DNA of 64,000 nt from an uncultured Eubacteriales bacterium (GCA_900551855.1 URXM01000005.1:1-64000); one strand, 5' to 3'; numbered from the stretch's first letter, positions 27,211 to 36,505 are shown. The notes: generated by a model not told the origin, from the sequence alone. Numbers and translations: made by a program.

Positions 27211-28422
27211 TCAAACAGAAAAGTTTTTAGCAAGCAGATATGCCGTAGCCCAAGCAATTTGAAGATTGAATCCGCCAGTCAAGGCATCAACATCAAGCAC
27301 TTCACCAGTAAAATATAACCCTTTTACCAATTTGCTTTCAAATGTTTTTGGATTGACTTCGTCCAAACATACACCACCACTTGTGACAATTCCTGTATTG
27401 ATATCATAAAGCCCACCATAAGTAAGTTTAAAATCTTTCAAACCATTGAGCAGTTTTTGTCTTTCTTCTTTTGTTATATCATGAATTTTTTTGTTCTCAT
27501 CAAGACCGATTGCCTTAGGAAACATCTCTGCAACAGTTTTTGGCAAAAGACCAGGAAGGACATTCTTCAAATCTTTGTTTTTGTTTTCTTCAAAATCTCT
27601 TAAAAGCCTCAAATCAAGTTGTTTTTCAGTCAATGCCGGCTTAAAGTCCAAACTGATAGAAACATTCTTACATCTGTTTACATAACTGGAAGCGGACAAA
27701 ACAATTGGCCCAGAAATTCCTTGATCAGTAAAAAGCATTTCTCCAAAGAAAGACAATTTCTTTGAATCAGCAACAATATTGAGTTGAACATTTTTCAAGG
27801 AAACACCCTGCAAACTTGAAATAAATTTGTCTTTAATCACAATAGGGCAAAGTGCTGGCACCACATCAACAATTTTGTGCCCAAACATTTTGGCAAACTT
27901 ATAGCCGTCCCCACTGCTTCCTGTCGCCTTATAACTTTTCCCACCTGTTGCAATGACAACTTTGTCAAACTTGCTTTTGCCTGACTTTGAAATGACAACA
28001 AACTCCTCTCCTTCTTTTTTTATTGACATAACTTCGTCATTAAAAGAGAAGTTGACATTTTGGCAATGCACATCTTTCAAGACTCTGACAACATCACCAG
28101 ACTTATCACTTTCAGGGAAAACACGATTTCCCCTTTCAACCTTTGTATTAAGCCCAAGTTGTTCAAAAAAATCAACACAATCATAACTCGTAAAAGAATA
28201 GATAGCAGACCTTAAAAACTTATCTCCTCTGACAACATTCTGCAAAAATTCATCAGGCGGACAAAGATTTGTCAAATTGCATCTTCCTTTGCCTGTAATA
28301 AAAAGTTTTTTGCCTGCTTTTTCATTCTTATCAAAAACAGTCACATCAACACCCTTGTCAGCCAAAAGACCAGCCAACATCAAGCCAGATGCACCTGCAC
28401 CAACAACAGCGACCTTAATCAT
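27211..28422 (-). CDS. NAD(P)/FAD-dependent oxidoreductase, HI0933/BaiN-like family
   Basis: A flavoprotein of the HI0933 (YhiN/BaiN-like) family, whose exact substrate is mostly unknown. The N-terminal Rossmann motif is VVGAGASGLMLAGLLA, followed by the family signature KKLFITGKGRCNLTN near residue 43-57. A second nucleotide-binding block VVIATGGKSYKATGSSGDGY is near residue 155, and the C-terminal GLYFTGEVLDVDALTGGFNL with the FAD contact is near 370. The length is 403 residues. The start overlaps the stop of the upstream pseudouridine synthase gene by four bases (ATGA), so the two are coupled. Confidence 0.9.
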   Translation of the reverse strand: MIKVAVVGAGASGLMLAGLLADKGVDVTVFDKNEKAGKKLFITGKGRCNLTNLCPPDEFLQNVVRGDKFLRSAIYSFTSYDCVDFFEQLGLNTKVERGNRVFPESDKSGDVVRVLKDVHCQNVNFSFNDEVMSIKKEGEEFVVISKSGKSKFDKVVIATGGKSYKATGSSGDGYKFAKMFGHKIVDVVPALCPIVIKDKFISSLQGVSLKNVQLNIVADSKKLSFFGEMLFTDQGISGPIVLSASSYVNRCKNVSISLDFKPALTEKQLDLRLLRDFEENKNKDLKNVLPGLLPKTVAEMFPKAIGLDENKKIHDITKEERQKLLNGLKDFKLTYGGLYDINTGIVTSGGVCLDEVNPKTFESKLVKGLYFTGEVLDVDALTGGFNLQIAWATAYLLAKNFSV

Positions 28423-29129
28423 TTTGCTCCTTTGAAATAGGCAATTTCTTCTTCAGTCATATCTTTAGTTTTCCCACGATAAAGACCACCCAAACGAACT
28501 TGTCCAATTCTAACTCTCTTCAAGAGTTTAATTTGATGCCCAATAGCGTCAAACATTCTTCTAACCTGATGATTTTGCCCTTCATCAATAACAACAGAAA
28601 CTTTGCTAAATTTGCCATCATAGCCAAGAAGCTTAACTCTTGCTTCTGGCATTCTTTTTCCGTTTTCAACAACACCTTTTCTCAAAACAGCCAAGTCACC
28701 TTCTTTGATTTCTCCTTCAACAGTGACATGATATTCTTTTTCAAAGTGAAATTTTGGATGAGTAATAAGATTTGCAAACTCGCCATCATTGGTCAAAAAG
28801 ATCAAACCTTCAGTATCATAGTCCAATCTTCCCACACTAAACAAACGAACATCAGAATCCACCAAATCATAGATTGTTTTTCTGCCCTTTTCGTCACTTG
28901 CAGTGCAAGCATAACCCTTAGGCTTGTTCATTTTAAGATAGACAAAACCAGTTGGCAGAGTTTTGACCACTCCGTCAACCTTCACAACATCTTTTGTCTC
29001 ATCAACAGAAAGTCCAAGGTTGTCAACAACTTTTCCATTGACAGAAACTCTACCTTCTTTGATTATATCATCGCATTTCCTTCTTGAAGCAACGCCACAA
29101 GAACTCAAAAATTTGTTTAATCTCATCAT
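28419..29129 (-). CDS. Pseudouridine synthase, RsuA/RluB family
   Basis: An rRNA pseudouridine synthase that acts on 23S or 16S rRNA. An N-terminal S4 domain (MRLNKFLSSCGVASRRKCD) binds RNA; the catalytic block VGRLDYDTEGLIFLTNDG, with the essential aspartate, lies near residue 100. The C-terminal GQNHQVRRMFDAIGH matches the RsuA/RluB subgroup. About 236 residues. GAGAGGA precedes the start; two adjacent ATGs are possible and I take the upstream one. The ribosome binding site lies in the 3' arm of a hairpin that follows dacB-like gene. Confidence 0.92.
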   Translation of the reverse strand: MMRLNKFLSSCGVASRRKCDDIIKEGRVSVNGKVVDNLGLSVDETKDVVKVDGVVKTLPTGFVYLKMNKPKGYACTASDEKGRKTIYDLVDSDVRLFSVGRLDYDTEGLIFLTNDGEFANLITHPKFHFEKEYHVTVEGEIKEGDLAVLRKGVVENGKRMPEARVKLLGYDGKFSKVSVVIDEGQNHQVRRMFDAIGHQIKLLKRVRIGQVRLGGLYRGKTKDMTEEEIAYFKGAK

Positions 29130-29135
29130 AAAAAA

Positions 29136-29166
29136 TCCTCTCACCTAAATTCCAATAGATGAGAGA
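29136..29166 (-). terminator. Hairpin between the S11 peptidase and pseudouridine synthase genes
   Basis: Six-bp CTCTCA/TGAGAG stem with a long loop followed by T residues on the minus strand. The 3' arm contains the GAGAGGA that serves as ribosome binding site for the next gene, so it may act as a weak terminator or modulate that gene's translation. Confidence 0.45.
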
Positions 29167-29175
29167 ATTTCAAAA

Positions 29176-30327
29176 TTACCAATTTTTGAAAAAATCTTTC
29201 ATTCTTTGGAGCATTGACTTAGGTTTTATCTCTTCTATTGTAAAGATTTTCTCAGAGAAAAGCAAGTCATTGCCCAAAAATATTTTGACCTTTCCAATTT
29301 CAGTATTTTTATCCAATGGAGCATCTACGCTTTGTGGATAAGAATAGACAAATCTCAAGTTTTCAAGTTCTTTTTCTGTCAATGGATAATAAAATTTTTG
29401 ATAAGTCCCAATCTTTGCACTTTCACATCGTCCATCAACGACATCAACCGAACGCTTATAGTCATAAAATTCGGTCAAATCATAAAGTTTGAAATTGTCA
29501 GCACACTGCTTCAAAAGTTCGGCACTTTCTTCAAACATAGGACGACAATTCAAAACCACACACACAAGACGCAAACCGTCTTTTTCGATTGCGGACACCA
29601 AACATCTTCCCGCATCGTCTGTGTAGCCAGTTTTGACACCAATGCACCCTTCAAGCGTAAAAAGAAGTTTGTTCTTGTTTTTCAAATATCTGTTTTCACC
29701 ATTTCCATTTGTAATTTTGATATTTTTTGTTCCAACAATTTCTCTAAAAGTTTCATTTTCAAGGGCATAAGAAGTGATAAGTGCCAAATCATAAGCAGTG
29801 GTATAATGTCCATCAGCATCAAGTCCATGCGTGTTGGCAAAATGAGAATTTGTTGCACCGATTTTTTTTGCAAGTTCATTCATTTTTGTGACAAACTCAC
29901 TTGTAGAACCAGCAACATGCTCTGCAATAGCCACCGAACAATCATTGCCAGAAATCAACATCAATGCATAAAGCAAATCACGAGTGGAATACACATCACC
30001 CTTTCTAAGATACAAAGAAGTCCCAGGCACACCAACAGCCTTTGGAGATATCTCAAATTTTTCATCCAAGTCTTCGCAATTTTCCAAAGCAGTGATTGCA
30101 GTCATAATTTTTGTAGTGCTTGCCATGGGCATTTTTTTGTTTTCATTCACAGCATAAAGTTTTCTCTTTGTAGTTGTTTCAATCACAGCACAACCCTTTG
30201 CAGAAGAATATAAATTCAAAGCATTTGATTGCACCACAAACGAATTTGAAACTCCAATAAAGGCAAAACTCAAACACAAAAAAACAAGAAAAATTGACAA
30301 CACAAAATTTTTAGTTTTCTTTCTCAT
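29176..30327 (-). CDS. D-alanyl-D-alanine carboxypeptidase, S11 family
   Basis: Second PBP5-type carboxypeptidase of the window. A basic N-terminus and a signal peptide (NFVLSIFLVFLCLSFAFIG) lead into SxxK as MPMASTTKIM near residue 68, SxN as SGNDCS near 125, and KTG as IGVKTGYTDDAG near 228. The C-terminal beta domain of about 110 residues ends with a short amphipathic helix (LQRMKDFFKNW), likely the membrane anchor. About 383 residues from the ATG at 30327, chosen for its GGAGAGG site. It overlaps the end of ytfJ by 17 bases, and that pairing with sporulation genes suggests a DacB/DacF-like spore cortex role. Confidence 0.9.
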   Translation of the reverse strand: MRKKTKNFVLSIFLVFLCLSFAFIGVSNSFVVQSNALNLYSSAKGCAVIETTTKRKLYAVNENKKMPMASTTKIMTAITALENCEDLDEKFEISPKAVGVPGTSLYLRKGDVYSTRDLLYALMLISGNDCSVAIAEHVAGSTSEFVTKMNELAKKIGATNSHFANTHGLDADGHYTTAYDLALITSYALENETFREIVGTKNIKITNGNGENRYLKNKNKLLFTLEGCIGVKTGYTDDAGRCLVSAIEKDGLRLVCVVLNCRPMFEESAELLKQCADNFKLYDLTEFYDYKRSVDVVDGRCESAKIGTYQKFYYPLTEKELENLRFVYSYPQSVDAPLDKNTEIGKVKIFLGNDLLFSEKIFTIEEIKPKSMLQRMKDFFKNW

Positions 30328-30727
30328 TTTCCTCTCCATTTTCTTTTGCCGATTTTTCAATCTTTGCAAGCAAAGAGTTGACCATATTCAAAACAGTTTG
30401 ATAAAGAGATTTGTTTTCAACATTGACAAACTCAACATCTCCCATTTCACGAATGATCAAAAAGCCAACTGGCGAAACACTCATACCACCAGAAGAACCA
30501 CCACTCATAGGAAAATGATTTGCCACTCTCCTTGAAGACAAGTCAGCATATTCACCACCGCCAACAACAAAACCAACAGAAACTTTTGAGATAGGGATAA
30601 TCGTTGTTCCATCAGGAGCAACAATGCTGTCACCAACAATAGTGGAAGAATCAACAATGGTTTTGATCTTGTCCATTGCACTTGAAATCAAATCGTTTAT
30701 TGATGATGAATTGGTATAAATTTTCAT
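30311..30727 (-). CDS. ytfJ: GerW family sporulation protein (YtfJ)
   Basis: A YtfJ/GerW protein, known in Bacillus to affect spore germination. The conserved core VGDSIVAPDGTTIIPISKVS is near residues 30-50, then GGGEYADLSSRR, a glycine-rich SGGSSGGMSVSPVGFLI segment, and a charged tail. The 138-residue length is typical. I start at the ATG at 30727 because AAAAGGAG lies just upstream; a longer reading has no site. It is followed by the S11 peptidase and preceded by a DUF2953 gene, the same pair (ytfI-ytfJ) found in Bacillus. Confidence 0.9.
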   Translation of the reverse strand: MKIYTNSSSINDLISSAMDKIKTIVDSSTIVGDSIVAPDGTTIIPISKVSVGFVVGGGEYADLSSRRVANHFPMSGGSSGGMSVSPVGFLIIREMGDVEFVNVENKSLYQTVLNMVNSLLAKIEKSAKENGEENEKEN

Positions 30728-30793
30728 AAGTTCTCCTTTTGCATAACACCATATTTCTTGTGTGATATGCAACATATTACACTATATGTAGTG

Positions 30794-31348
30794 TTATTTC
30801 TTTCTCTTAGATATGATAACCGAATATACAAAAGAATATACAATATCAAAGAAAGAAATTGATCCAGAAGCCACAAAAGCGATTTCACAAGTGACTTTAT
30901 TGTAAGAAACAGTGTCATAAACACACATTGAAGCAGTTGGCTTTTTGTTTTTCAAAAGCAGAAAAAATTGTGTCAAAACAAAGTTTAAAAAACCACAAAT
31001 CATTGCACTTAAATATGCATCGCCCGTCCCGATATTGTAAAAAACATAACATTTTTTCAACCTGATTTTATCTTTAATTTGATTGCCAAATTCTTCCATC
31101 AAAGCAAATTTTTGACTCTCAAATTCCAACTTTTGAAATTTTGTTTCCCCCTCATTTTGCAACTCTATATACTTCCCACGAAAGGCAAAAATATAATAAA
31201 AGATTTGTTTCTTCAAAACAAAAAGAGAGATCACCCCCTTGTTGAAAAGAGGATTATAAGAAAGCCTAATTTCCACAAAAACAGGAAACACCAAAATCAA
31301 AATGAAGAAAGCGGGTATCAAATAATATAAAGACAACTTCCAATCCAT
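30794..31348 (-). CDS. DUF2953 domain-containing membrane protein (YtfI-like)
   Basis: A 184-residue protein with an N-terminal transmembrane segment (about residues 7-27) and another hydrophobic stretch near 118-135, consistent with DUF2953. Motifs include VEIRLSYNP after the first helix, IGTGDAYLSAMICGFLN in the middle, and EIAFVASGSISFFDIV near the end. The function is unknown. In Bacillus the DUF2953 gene ytfI lies next to ytfJ, and the same order here supports the call. No clear Shine-Dalgarno site is seen before the ATG. Confidence 0.78.
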   Translation of the reverse strand: MDWKLSLYYLIPAFFILILVFPVFVEIRLSYNPLFNKGVISLFVLKKQIFYYIFAFRGKYIELQNEGETKFQKLEFESQKFALMEEFGNQIKDKIRLKKCYVFYNIGTGDAYLSAMICGFLNFVLTQFFLLLKNKKPTASMCVYDTVSYNKVTCEIAFVASGSISFFDIVYSFVYSVIISKRKK

Positions 31349-31372
31349 ATTTTTATTTTGTTTAAAACCAAT

Positions 31373-31400
31373 AAAAAAATGCGAACCAATTTTCGCATTT
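31373..31400 (-). terminator. Intrinsic terminator after the glycosyltransferase gene
   Basis: Nine-bp stem AAATGCGAA/TTCGCATTT with a five- to six-base loop and seven T residues on the minus strand. Confidence 0.85.
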
Positions 31401-31420
31401 TTCTTTTATAGCATCAATTA

Positions 31421-32671
31421 TTATTTTTTGTTTTTCATTTCTTTTTTGATCTTTTTGTATCTCTCTTTTCTTGCTCTGTTTACAATTTTGTTGACCTTGT
31501 TATAATCTAAAATTGTGTTTATTCCGTCATAGTTTGCATCTGGCTGAGAGACAATCAAATCAGCAATCACATCAATGGCAGTAGTTTTCAATTCTTTCAT
31601 ATTTGCTTTCATTCTGTTAACAACTTCTTCACTGTCACGCAAATAATTTATATGTCTTACAAGTTCTTTATAGTTCTTAAATGATAAAGCAACACCTTTA
31701 TCCTTCAAAAATTCAATATTGTAATATTCTTGACCAGGAAGTTTGTGTGTAGCAATTATAGGCACACCTTTGTTTACAGCCTCAGTTGTTGACAATCCCC
31801 CACCTTTGCCGACAACAACATCTGCTGCACTCATAATAACATCAATATTATTTACAAAACCATAGTTGACAATTTTAAAATTTTTAGGGTAGTTTTTCAT
31901 TTCTCTATCTATTCTTTCTTTTGTCTTTGCATTCTTCCCATTGCCAATAATGATTTGAATATCTTTCTTTACACCTTTAAGCAGTTTCTTTAAAATTTCA
32001 TAACTTCCACTCCAATGACCACCGCCAAAAAGAATGAAAACAGTAAACAAATCTTTGTCAATTCCAAGCATTTCTCTTGCTTTAACTTTGTCAATTTCAA
32101 CAGAAAACTTGTCGCTTACAGGAATTCCAGTCATAAGCAAATTTTCGTTTTTAAAGCCCTTTGAAAGCAAAATAGCCCTGTTATCTTCGTGTGCCATTGT
32201 CAAGACATCAACTCCACCAATTGACGCTTCCCAGAATGGTGAAACGACATAGTCAAGCATACACGCAATGTTGAAGCTTGGCAACTTGTAAACTCTTCTC
32301 AAACTTGTCAAAGCCATTCCACCATAATAAGTTGTTGTGTAAATAACATCTGGCTTAAATTCATAAATCAATTTCAAAAGTTTTCCATAAACCGACTTTA
32401 CAGACACTTGAGGAGGACAAATACTTGCCTTTTCAACAGGATATTTGAAGTAAGAATTATAGAAATAATCATACAAAGGACGCAAATATCCAACAGAAAT
32501 ATTATACCCCTTATCAACAATCCAAGAATTGAAGTGAGAAGTATATTCTTTGATTATGTCAACAACTTTTACCTCAGCTTGTCCCATCTGTTCAAGCTTG
32601 TTTTTCATTGCATAAGCAGCAGAGTTATGACCGTTCCCTGCCGTAACTGTTAATATCAATACTCTTTTCAT
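31421..32671 (-). CDS. Processive diacylglycerol glycosyltransferase (MGDG synthase/UgtP-like, GT28)
   Basis: A GT-B fold glycosyltransferase that adds sugar to diacylglycerol, making glycolipids or lipoteichoic acid anchors. The N-terminal MGDG synthase domain begins ILTVTAGNGHNSAA, with the lipid-acceptor region around residues 10-170. The C-terminal GT28 domain shows ILFGGGHWSGS near residue 215 and the nucleotide-sugar site ADVVVGKGGGLSTTEAVNKG near 290-305, followed by PGQE. The length is 416 residues with a basic tail. There is no Shine-Dalgarno site; TATAAT ends six bases before the ATG. It is a single-gene unit. Confidence 0.9.
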   Translation of the reverse strand: MKRVLILTVTAGNGHNSAAYAMKNKLEQMGQAEVKVVDIIKEYTSHFNSWIVDKGYNISVGYLRPLYDYFYNSYFKYPVEKASICPPQVSVKSVYGKLLKLIYEFKPDVIYTTTYYGGMALTSLRRVYKLPSFNIACMLDYVVSPFWEASIGGVDVLTMAHEDNRAILLSKGFKNENLLMTGIPVSDKFSVEIDKVKAREMLGIDKDLFTVFILFGGGHWSGSYEILKKLLKGVKKDIQIIIGNGKNAKTKERIDREMKNYPKNFKIVNYGFVNNIDVIMSAADVVVGKGGGLSTTEAVNKGVPIIATHKLPGQEYYNIEFLKDKGVALSFKNYKELVRHINYLRDSEEVVNRMKANMKELKTTAIDVIADLIVSQPDANYDGINTILDYNKVNKIVNRARKERYKKIKKEMKNKK

Positions 32672-32677
32672 AAAGCG

Positions 32678-32706
32678 ATTATAACATTAAAAAAACAATA
32701 ATTCAA
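32678..32706 (-). promoter_or_regulatory. Promoter of the glycosyltransferase gene, predicted leaderless
   Basis: Minus-strand -35 TTGAAT (32701-32706), 17-bp spacer, perfect -10 TATAAT (32678-32683), then six bases to the ATG at 32671. No ribosome binding site fits between them. Confidence 0.65.
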
Positions 32707-32787
32707 GAATAAATAAAAAAATTAAAAAATTATTATGAAATAAAAATAAAATAAATTATAATATAGTTGTATTAGGAGAGAGGGAAA

Positions 32788-34335
32788 ATGAAAGAAAATC
32801 AAAAAACAAAGACCACAAAGAAGACGACTTCAAAACAAAAAGAAACAAAAAATTCAAATATTTGTTTTGATAACGAACTTTATCTTAAATTGCAAAGCGA
32901 AAACATAAACAAAAGAATCAAAAAGTTCCACAACAAACTCTATCTAGAATTTGGAGGAAAAATATTTGATGATTTGCACGCAGCAAGAGTCTTGCCTGGA
33001 TTTGATCCAAACATTAAAATCAAACTGCTTCAAAAGATGAAAAACAAAACAGAAATAATATTCTGTATAAGTTCAAACGATATTGAAAAGAACAAAATTC
33101 GTGCTGATCTTGGGCTCAGTTATGATAACGAAGTTTTGCGTCTTGTTGATAATATGAGAGACCTTGGATTATACATATCAGCTTTTGTAATAACTTTATA
33201 CAAAGGTCAGCCAAGTGCCACAAAATTTGGTAAAAAACTCGAACAAAGAGGAGAAAGAGTTTACTTCCACAACTATACAAAAGGTTATCCAAATGATGTA
33301 GAAACAATCGTTTCTGACAATGGTTATGGCGCAAACCCATTCATAGAAACAACCCGTCCTTTGGTTGTTGTCACAGCACCTGGTCCATCAAGCGGAAAAC
33401 TTGCAACCTGTCTTTCACAACTTTATCATGAATATAAAAGAGGAGTTAAAGCTGGATATGCAAAATTTGAGACTTTCCCAGTTTGGAATCTGCCACTCAA
33501 ACACCCTGTAAACATTGCCTATGAAGCAGCAACTGCTGACCTTTACGATGTAAACCAAATTGACCCATTCCATTTCAACGCTTATGGAAAGTTGGCTGTA
33601 AATTACAATAGAGATATTCAAGTTTTCCCTATTTTAAGAACAATTTTGACAAAAATTACAAACAAAGAAATTTACAAATCTCCAACAGATATGGGTGTCA
33701 ATATGATTGCCGAAGCAATTACAAACGACAAATTGGCACAGTTATCTGCTAAAAAAGAAATTTTAAGAAGATATTACAGAGCAGAATGTGATTACAAACG
33801 CGGACAATGCACTTTTGAAACTTTGGAAAGAAACAAATCATTGATGTCTGAAGTTGACGCAAAAGATGACTTGTTGAAAGTAATAGACGTGTCAAAAAAC
33901 ACATCAAAAGAAACAGGCTATCCTTGTGTTGCTTTAGAACTTCCAGACGGAAAAATCGTAACCGGAAAAACAAAAAAGATCGTTTCAGCAAGTGGAGCAG
34001 TTATTTTGAATGCTTTGCGTACTCTTGCAGGTATGGGCGATGATTTTGATGTAATAACTGATGATATATTGCTCCCAATAGTTGACTACAGAACAAAGAT
34101 TTTGAAATCTCACACAAGCGTTTTAAATCTTGACGATGTTCTTGTTGCCTTGTCTATATGCTCTGCAAAAAATGATAAGGCAAAGAAAGCACTTTCAAAA
34201 ATAGGAGAATTGAGAGGCTGTGAAGCACACTGCACATACATTCTTTCTTCTTCAGAAGAGCAAACTCTCAAAAAACTTGGAATCAATGTAACTTGCGAGC
34301 CAGTTTTCCTTAATTCTCACCTTTTTGAAGGTTAG
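32788..34335 (+). CDS. DUF1846 (UPF0371) family protein
   Basis: A 515-residue protein of the DUF1846 family, widespread in Clostridia and Lactobacillales and of uncertain function. Conserved stretches include YLEFGGKIFDDLHAARVLPG near residue 48, VVTAPGPSSGKLATCLSQLY near 192, a P-loop-like segment, and HPVNIAYEAATADL near 245. The first ~26 residues are a Lys/Thr-rich extension not typical of the family. AGGAGAGAGGG precedes the ATG, with TATAAT at 32757-32762. It is followed 28 bp later by a small membrane protein gene, probably in the same transcript. Confidence 0.88.
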   Translation: MKENQKTKTTKKTTSKQKETKNSNICFDNELYLKLQSENINKRIKKFHNKLYLEFGGKIFDDLHAARVLPGFDPNIKIKLLQKMKNKTEIIFCISSNDIEKNKIRADLGLSYDNEVLRLVDNMRDLGLYISAFVITLYKGQPSATKFGKKLEQRGERVYFHNYTKGYPNDVETIVSDNGYGANPFIETTRPLVVVTAPGPSSGKLATCLSQLYHEYKRGVKAGYAKFETFPVWNLPLKHPVNIAYEAATADLYDVNQIDPFHFNAYGKLAVNYNRDIQVFPILRTILTKITNKEIYKSPTDMGVNMIAEAITNDKLAQLSAKKEILRRYYRAECDYKRGQCTFETLERNKSLMSEVDAKDDLLKVIDVSKNTSKETGYPCVALELPDGKIVTGKTKKIVSASGAVILNALRTLAGMGDDFDVITDDILLPIVDYRTKILKSHTSVLNLDDVLVALSICSAKNDKAKKALSKIGELRGCEAHCTYILSSSEEQTLKKLGINVTCEPVFLNSHLFEG

Positions 34336-34363
34336 TTAGCATAAACAACAATGGAGGATAATT

Positions 34364-34879
34364 ATGAGATATCTACCATCCATTTCCACTTCAGTTTTAG
34401 TGGCAATATTAGTACCATTGATAATAAGTTCTTTCGCTAAAAAGATAGAATACAAAAATGAATATAAATCATTTTTTATTATAGAAATAGGTTGGCTAAA
34501 AAGTTTTTCAATTCCTTTTTTTATCATTTGTTTTGTTTTAACTGTTATAATCAACATAGCGACAATTTTACCAATCTGGGCAAATATTCTCTTAATAATT
34601 TGCAACATTATTGCTTTTTCCTTTGTTATAATGGCATTTCACTACAAAATAGTCGTATACAATCACACAATCATATATACACCACTTTTTGCAAAGAAAA
34701 AAATATATTACTTAGACGATATAACAAAAATTGAAGTTAGATCACTAAATTATGGTATAATAAACTACCAAATTTTCATAAAAGATAAAAAAATCATAAC
34801 AATATCCAATATGTTAAAAAATGTAGAAGATTTTATAAACTTAGCAAGAGCAAATAATATAAAATTTGAAAGCAAATAA
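34364..34879 (+). CDS. Small membrane protein with PH-like C-terminal part
   Basis: A 171-residue protein with three hydrophobic segments near residues 8-24, 44-66 and 70-92. After them comes a beta-rich stretch (KIVVYNHTIIYTPLFAKKKIYYLDDITKIEV) typical in pattern of bacterial PH/DUF6560-like domains following membrane helices; that assignment is structural and tentative. GGAGG lies before the ATG. It lies directly after the DUF1846 gene and before a strong terminator, so the two form one operon, but nothing is known that links them. Confidence 0.65.
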   Translation: MRYLPSISTSVLVAILVPLIISSFAKKIEYKNEYKSFFIIEIGWLKSFSIPFFIICFVLTVIINIATILPIWANILLIICNIIAFSFVIMAFHYKIVVYNHTIIYTPLFAKKKIYYLDDITKIEVRSLNYGIINYQIFIKDKKIITISNMLKNVEDFINLARANNIKFESK

Positions 34880-34887
34880 AATGTCAA

Positions 34888-34910
34888 AGACACCTTGCAG
34901 GTGTCTTTTT
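34888..34910 (+). terminator. Intrinsic terminator
   Basis: Eight-bp stem AGACACCT/AGGTGTCT with a three-base loop followed by five T residues; it ends the DUF1846 operon. Confidence 0.9.
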
Positions 34911-34942
34911 ATATTTTTCACGCCAAATTCCAATTTTTCAAA

Positions 34943-35659
34943 TCAAATATAATAATACCACCAAAATCTCCCCAGCATATCAATTTTTTCACAAAAAATC
35001 TGAACTTGAAAATTATCTGGCGGATCATCTTGAACAAAACTCAAAAGACGCCTTGCCACCCCATTTGCACTATCGTAAACCTTCATATCAGGGAACAATT
35101 CATTAATCTGCGGAATTATTGCTCTGTAATGCGTGCAACCAAGCACAATTGCTTTAAACCTTTTATCAATGTTTTCTTTCAAATATGGTTTAATATTGTC
35201 CAAATTATCCAAATTTTCGTCAATCAACACCGCCAAATCATTAAGTGGCAAAAAAGTGATTTCACTGTTTTGATATTTTTTTATCAATTTGTTGTTTTTT
35301 ATTGTTGCTTCTGTTGCAATCAACAAAATATCTTTCTTTTCATTCTCCAATATTGCAGGTTTGATTGCCGGAACAGTTCCAATAAAAATTATATTTGGAA
35401 AACTCAAACGCATTTCGTCCAAGACTGTTGCAGTCAATGTGTTGCAAGCCAAAACAACAATATCAAATTTAAAAAATTTGTAGATCTTGTTTAAATTGTT
35501 TTTTGTAATTTCAATCAATTCTTGTTTCGACTTTTCTCCATAAGGAATGTTATATGCATCGCAAAAAAGCAAATAATTGCACTTTGGAGCGACTTTAACA
35601 CATTCTCTGAGAATATTTATACCACCACTTCCACTGTCAATCAAAAGGACATTTTTCAT
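34943..35659 (-). CDS. murI: Glutamate racemase
   Basis: MurI converts L- to D-glutamate for peptidoglycan. Motifs are IDSGSGGINILRE at the N-terminus with the catalytic aspartate region, PYGEK near residue 40, VLACNTLTA near 70 with the first catalytic cysteine, and VLGCTHYRAI near 178 with the second. The length of about 238 residues is slightly short of the usual 260-270. I use the ATG at 35659 because conserved sequence begins there. No Shine-Dalgarno site is visible. It lies 26 bp after the gpr stop on the same strand, so it is likely the second gene of a gpr-murI unit. Confidence 0.9.
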   Translation of the reverse strand: MKNVLLIDSGSGGINILRECVKVAPKCNYLLFCDAYNIPYGEKSKQELIEITKNNLNKIYKFFKFDIVVLACNTLTATVLDEMRLSFPNIIFIGTVPAIKPAILENEKKDILLIATEATIKNNKLIKKYQNSEITFLPLNDLAVLIDENLDNLDNIKPYLKENIDKRFKAIVLGCTHYRAIIPQINELFPDMKVYDSANGVARRLLSFVQDDPPDNFQVQIFCEKIDMLGRFWWYYYI

Positions 35660-35685
35660 ATTTATATATATGCAGATCAAATAAA

Positions 35686-36441
35686 TTATTTCAACAAACT
35701 ATCAACAACATCTGATATAAGATTTGACAAAAACTCCGCCTTCTCTTTTGCATCTTTTTTTGTCAAAATTATCTCCTCTTTTGTTTTCAAATCTTTGCTA
35801 GAAATCATCATAGGCACACCAACAGAAAAACAAGGAACATTGATTGTGTCTTTGTTTATTTTTAGTCCAAAATTGTTCATAGCACTGCCCGGCGTCAATC
35901 CTGCATCATTAAACTGAATAGAGCACCCCAGCCTTGAAATATTATCAGTAGCCAAAGAATCAAACAAAAAAACTGCGGAAATATCAAAAGCTTCAACAAT
36001 CAATCTTATAATATCATAAGCATTTATTCCCGTGTTTGAAAATGTGTTTGGAATGATCTTAAAAACTCTATTGGACTTTTTGTATGGTTCTATAAAAATT
36101 TTATTCACCACCCACACCCCAAAGCAGTCAGCCATAATTTCTGGGTTGCCAACACCAACAAACAACATTTTGTCTTTCTTTTTGATTTTGTTTTCTTTAA
36201 GCAAAAAATCAAACCTGTATTTTATTTCAGAAAACAATATATCATAATGCTCTTCCATTAAAGAAGACAACAATGGTGCATTTATAATAAAATAATGCCC
36301 TTTATCAAATCCCAACTTTTCTGCTTTGCCATCAGAGTCTATCAAGAGTTTGGAACAAGTTATATTAAACTTGCTTAATTTCTTTGTTTCATAGCCGTAA
36401 ATGGTCAAATCACATCCACTTTCATCAATTAAATCTCTCAT
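35686..36441 (-). CDS. gpr: Germination protease GPR (spore protease)
   Basis: GPR is the aspartic-like endopeptidase that degrades small acid-soluble proteins on spore germination. Recognisable blocks are MLFVGVGNPEIMADCFGVWV near residue 92, where the usual D-A-L-G-P reads D-C-F-G-V, and RLGCSIQFNDAGLTPGSAM near 187, corresponding to the Q-DTGI-PGSGV block. The 251-residue protein is shorter than Bacillus GPR, which carries a propeptide and is about 370 residues. It is divergent from rpsT, a neighbourhood common in spore-forming Clostridia. No Shine-Dalgarno site; TATATT ends six bases before the ATG. Confidence 0.88.
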   Translation of the reverse strand: MRDLIDESGCDLTIYGYETKKLSKFNITCSKLLIDSDGKAEKLGFDKGHYFIINAPLLSSLMEEHYDILFSEIKYRFDFLLKENKIKKKDKMLFVGVGNPEIMADCFGVWVVNKIFIEPYKKSNRVFKIIPNTFSNTGINAYDIIRLIVEAFDISAVFLFDSLATDNISRLGCSIQFNDAGLTPGSAMNNFGLKINKDTINVPCFSVGVPMMISSKDLKTKEEIILTKKDAKEKAEFLSNLISDVVDSLLK

Positions 36442-36476
36442 AAAGAAAATATAACCAAAAAATATTAAAAAATAAG

Positions 36477-36505
36477 TTGATTTTTAAAAAATGATGTGTT
36501 ATAAT
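36477..36505 (+). promoter_or_regulatory. rpsT promoter
   Basis: TTGATT (36477-36482), 17-bp spacer, perfect TATAAT (36500-36505), about 28 bases before the rpsT ATG, leaving room for a leader with AAGGAG. Confidence 0.75.
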
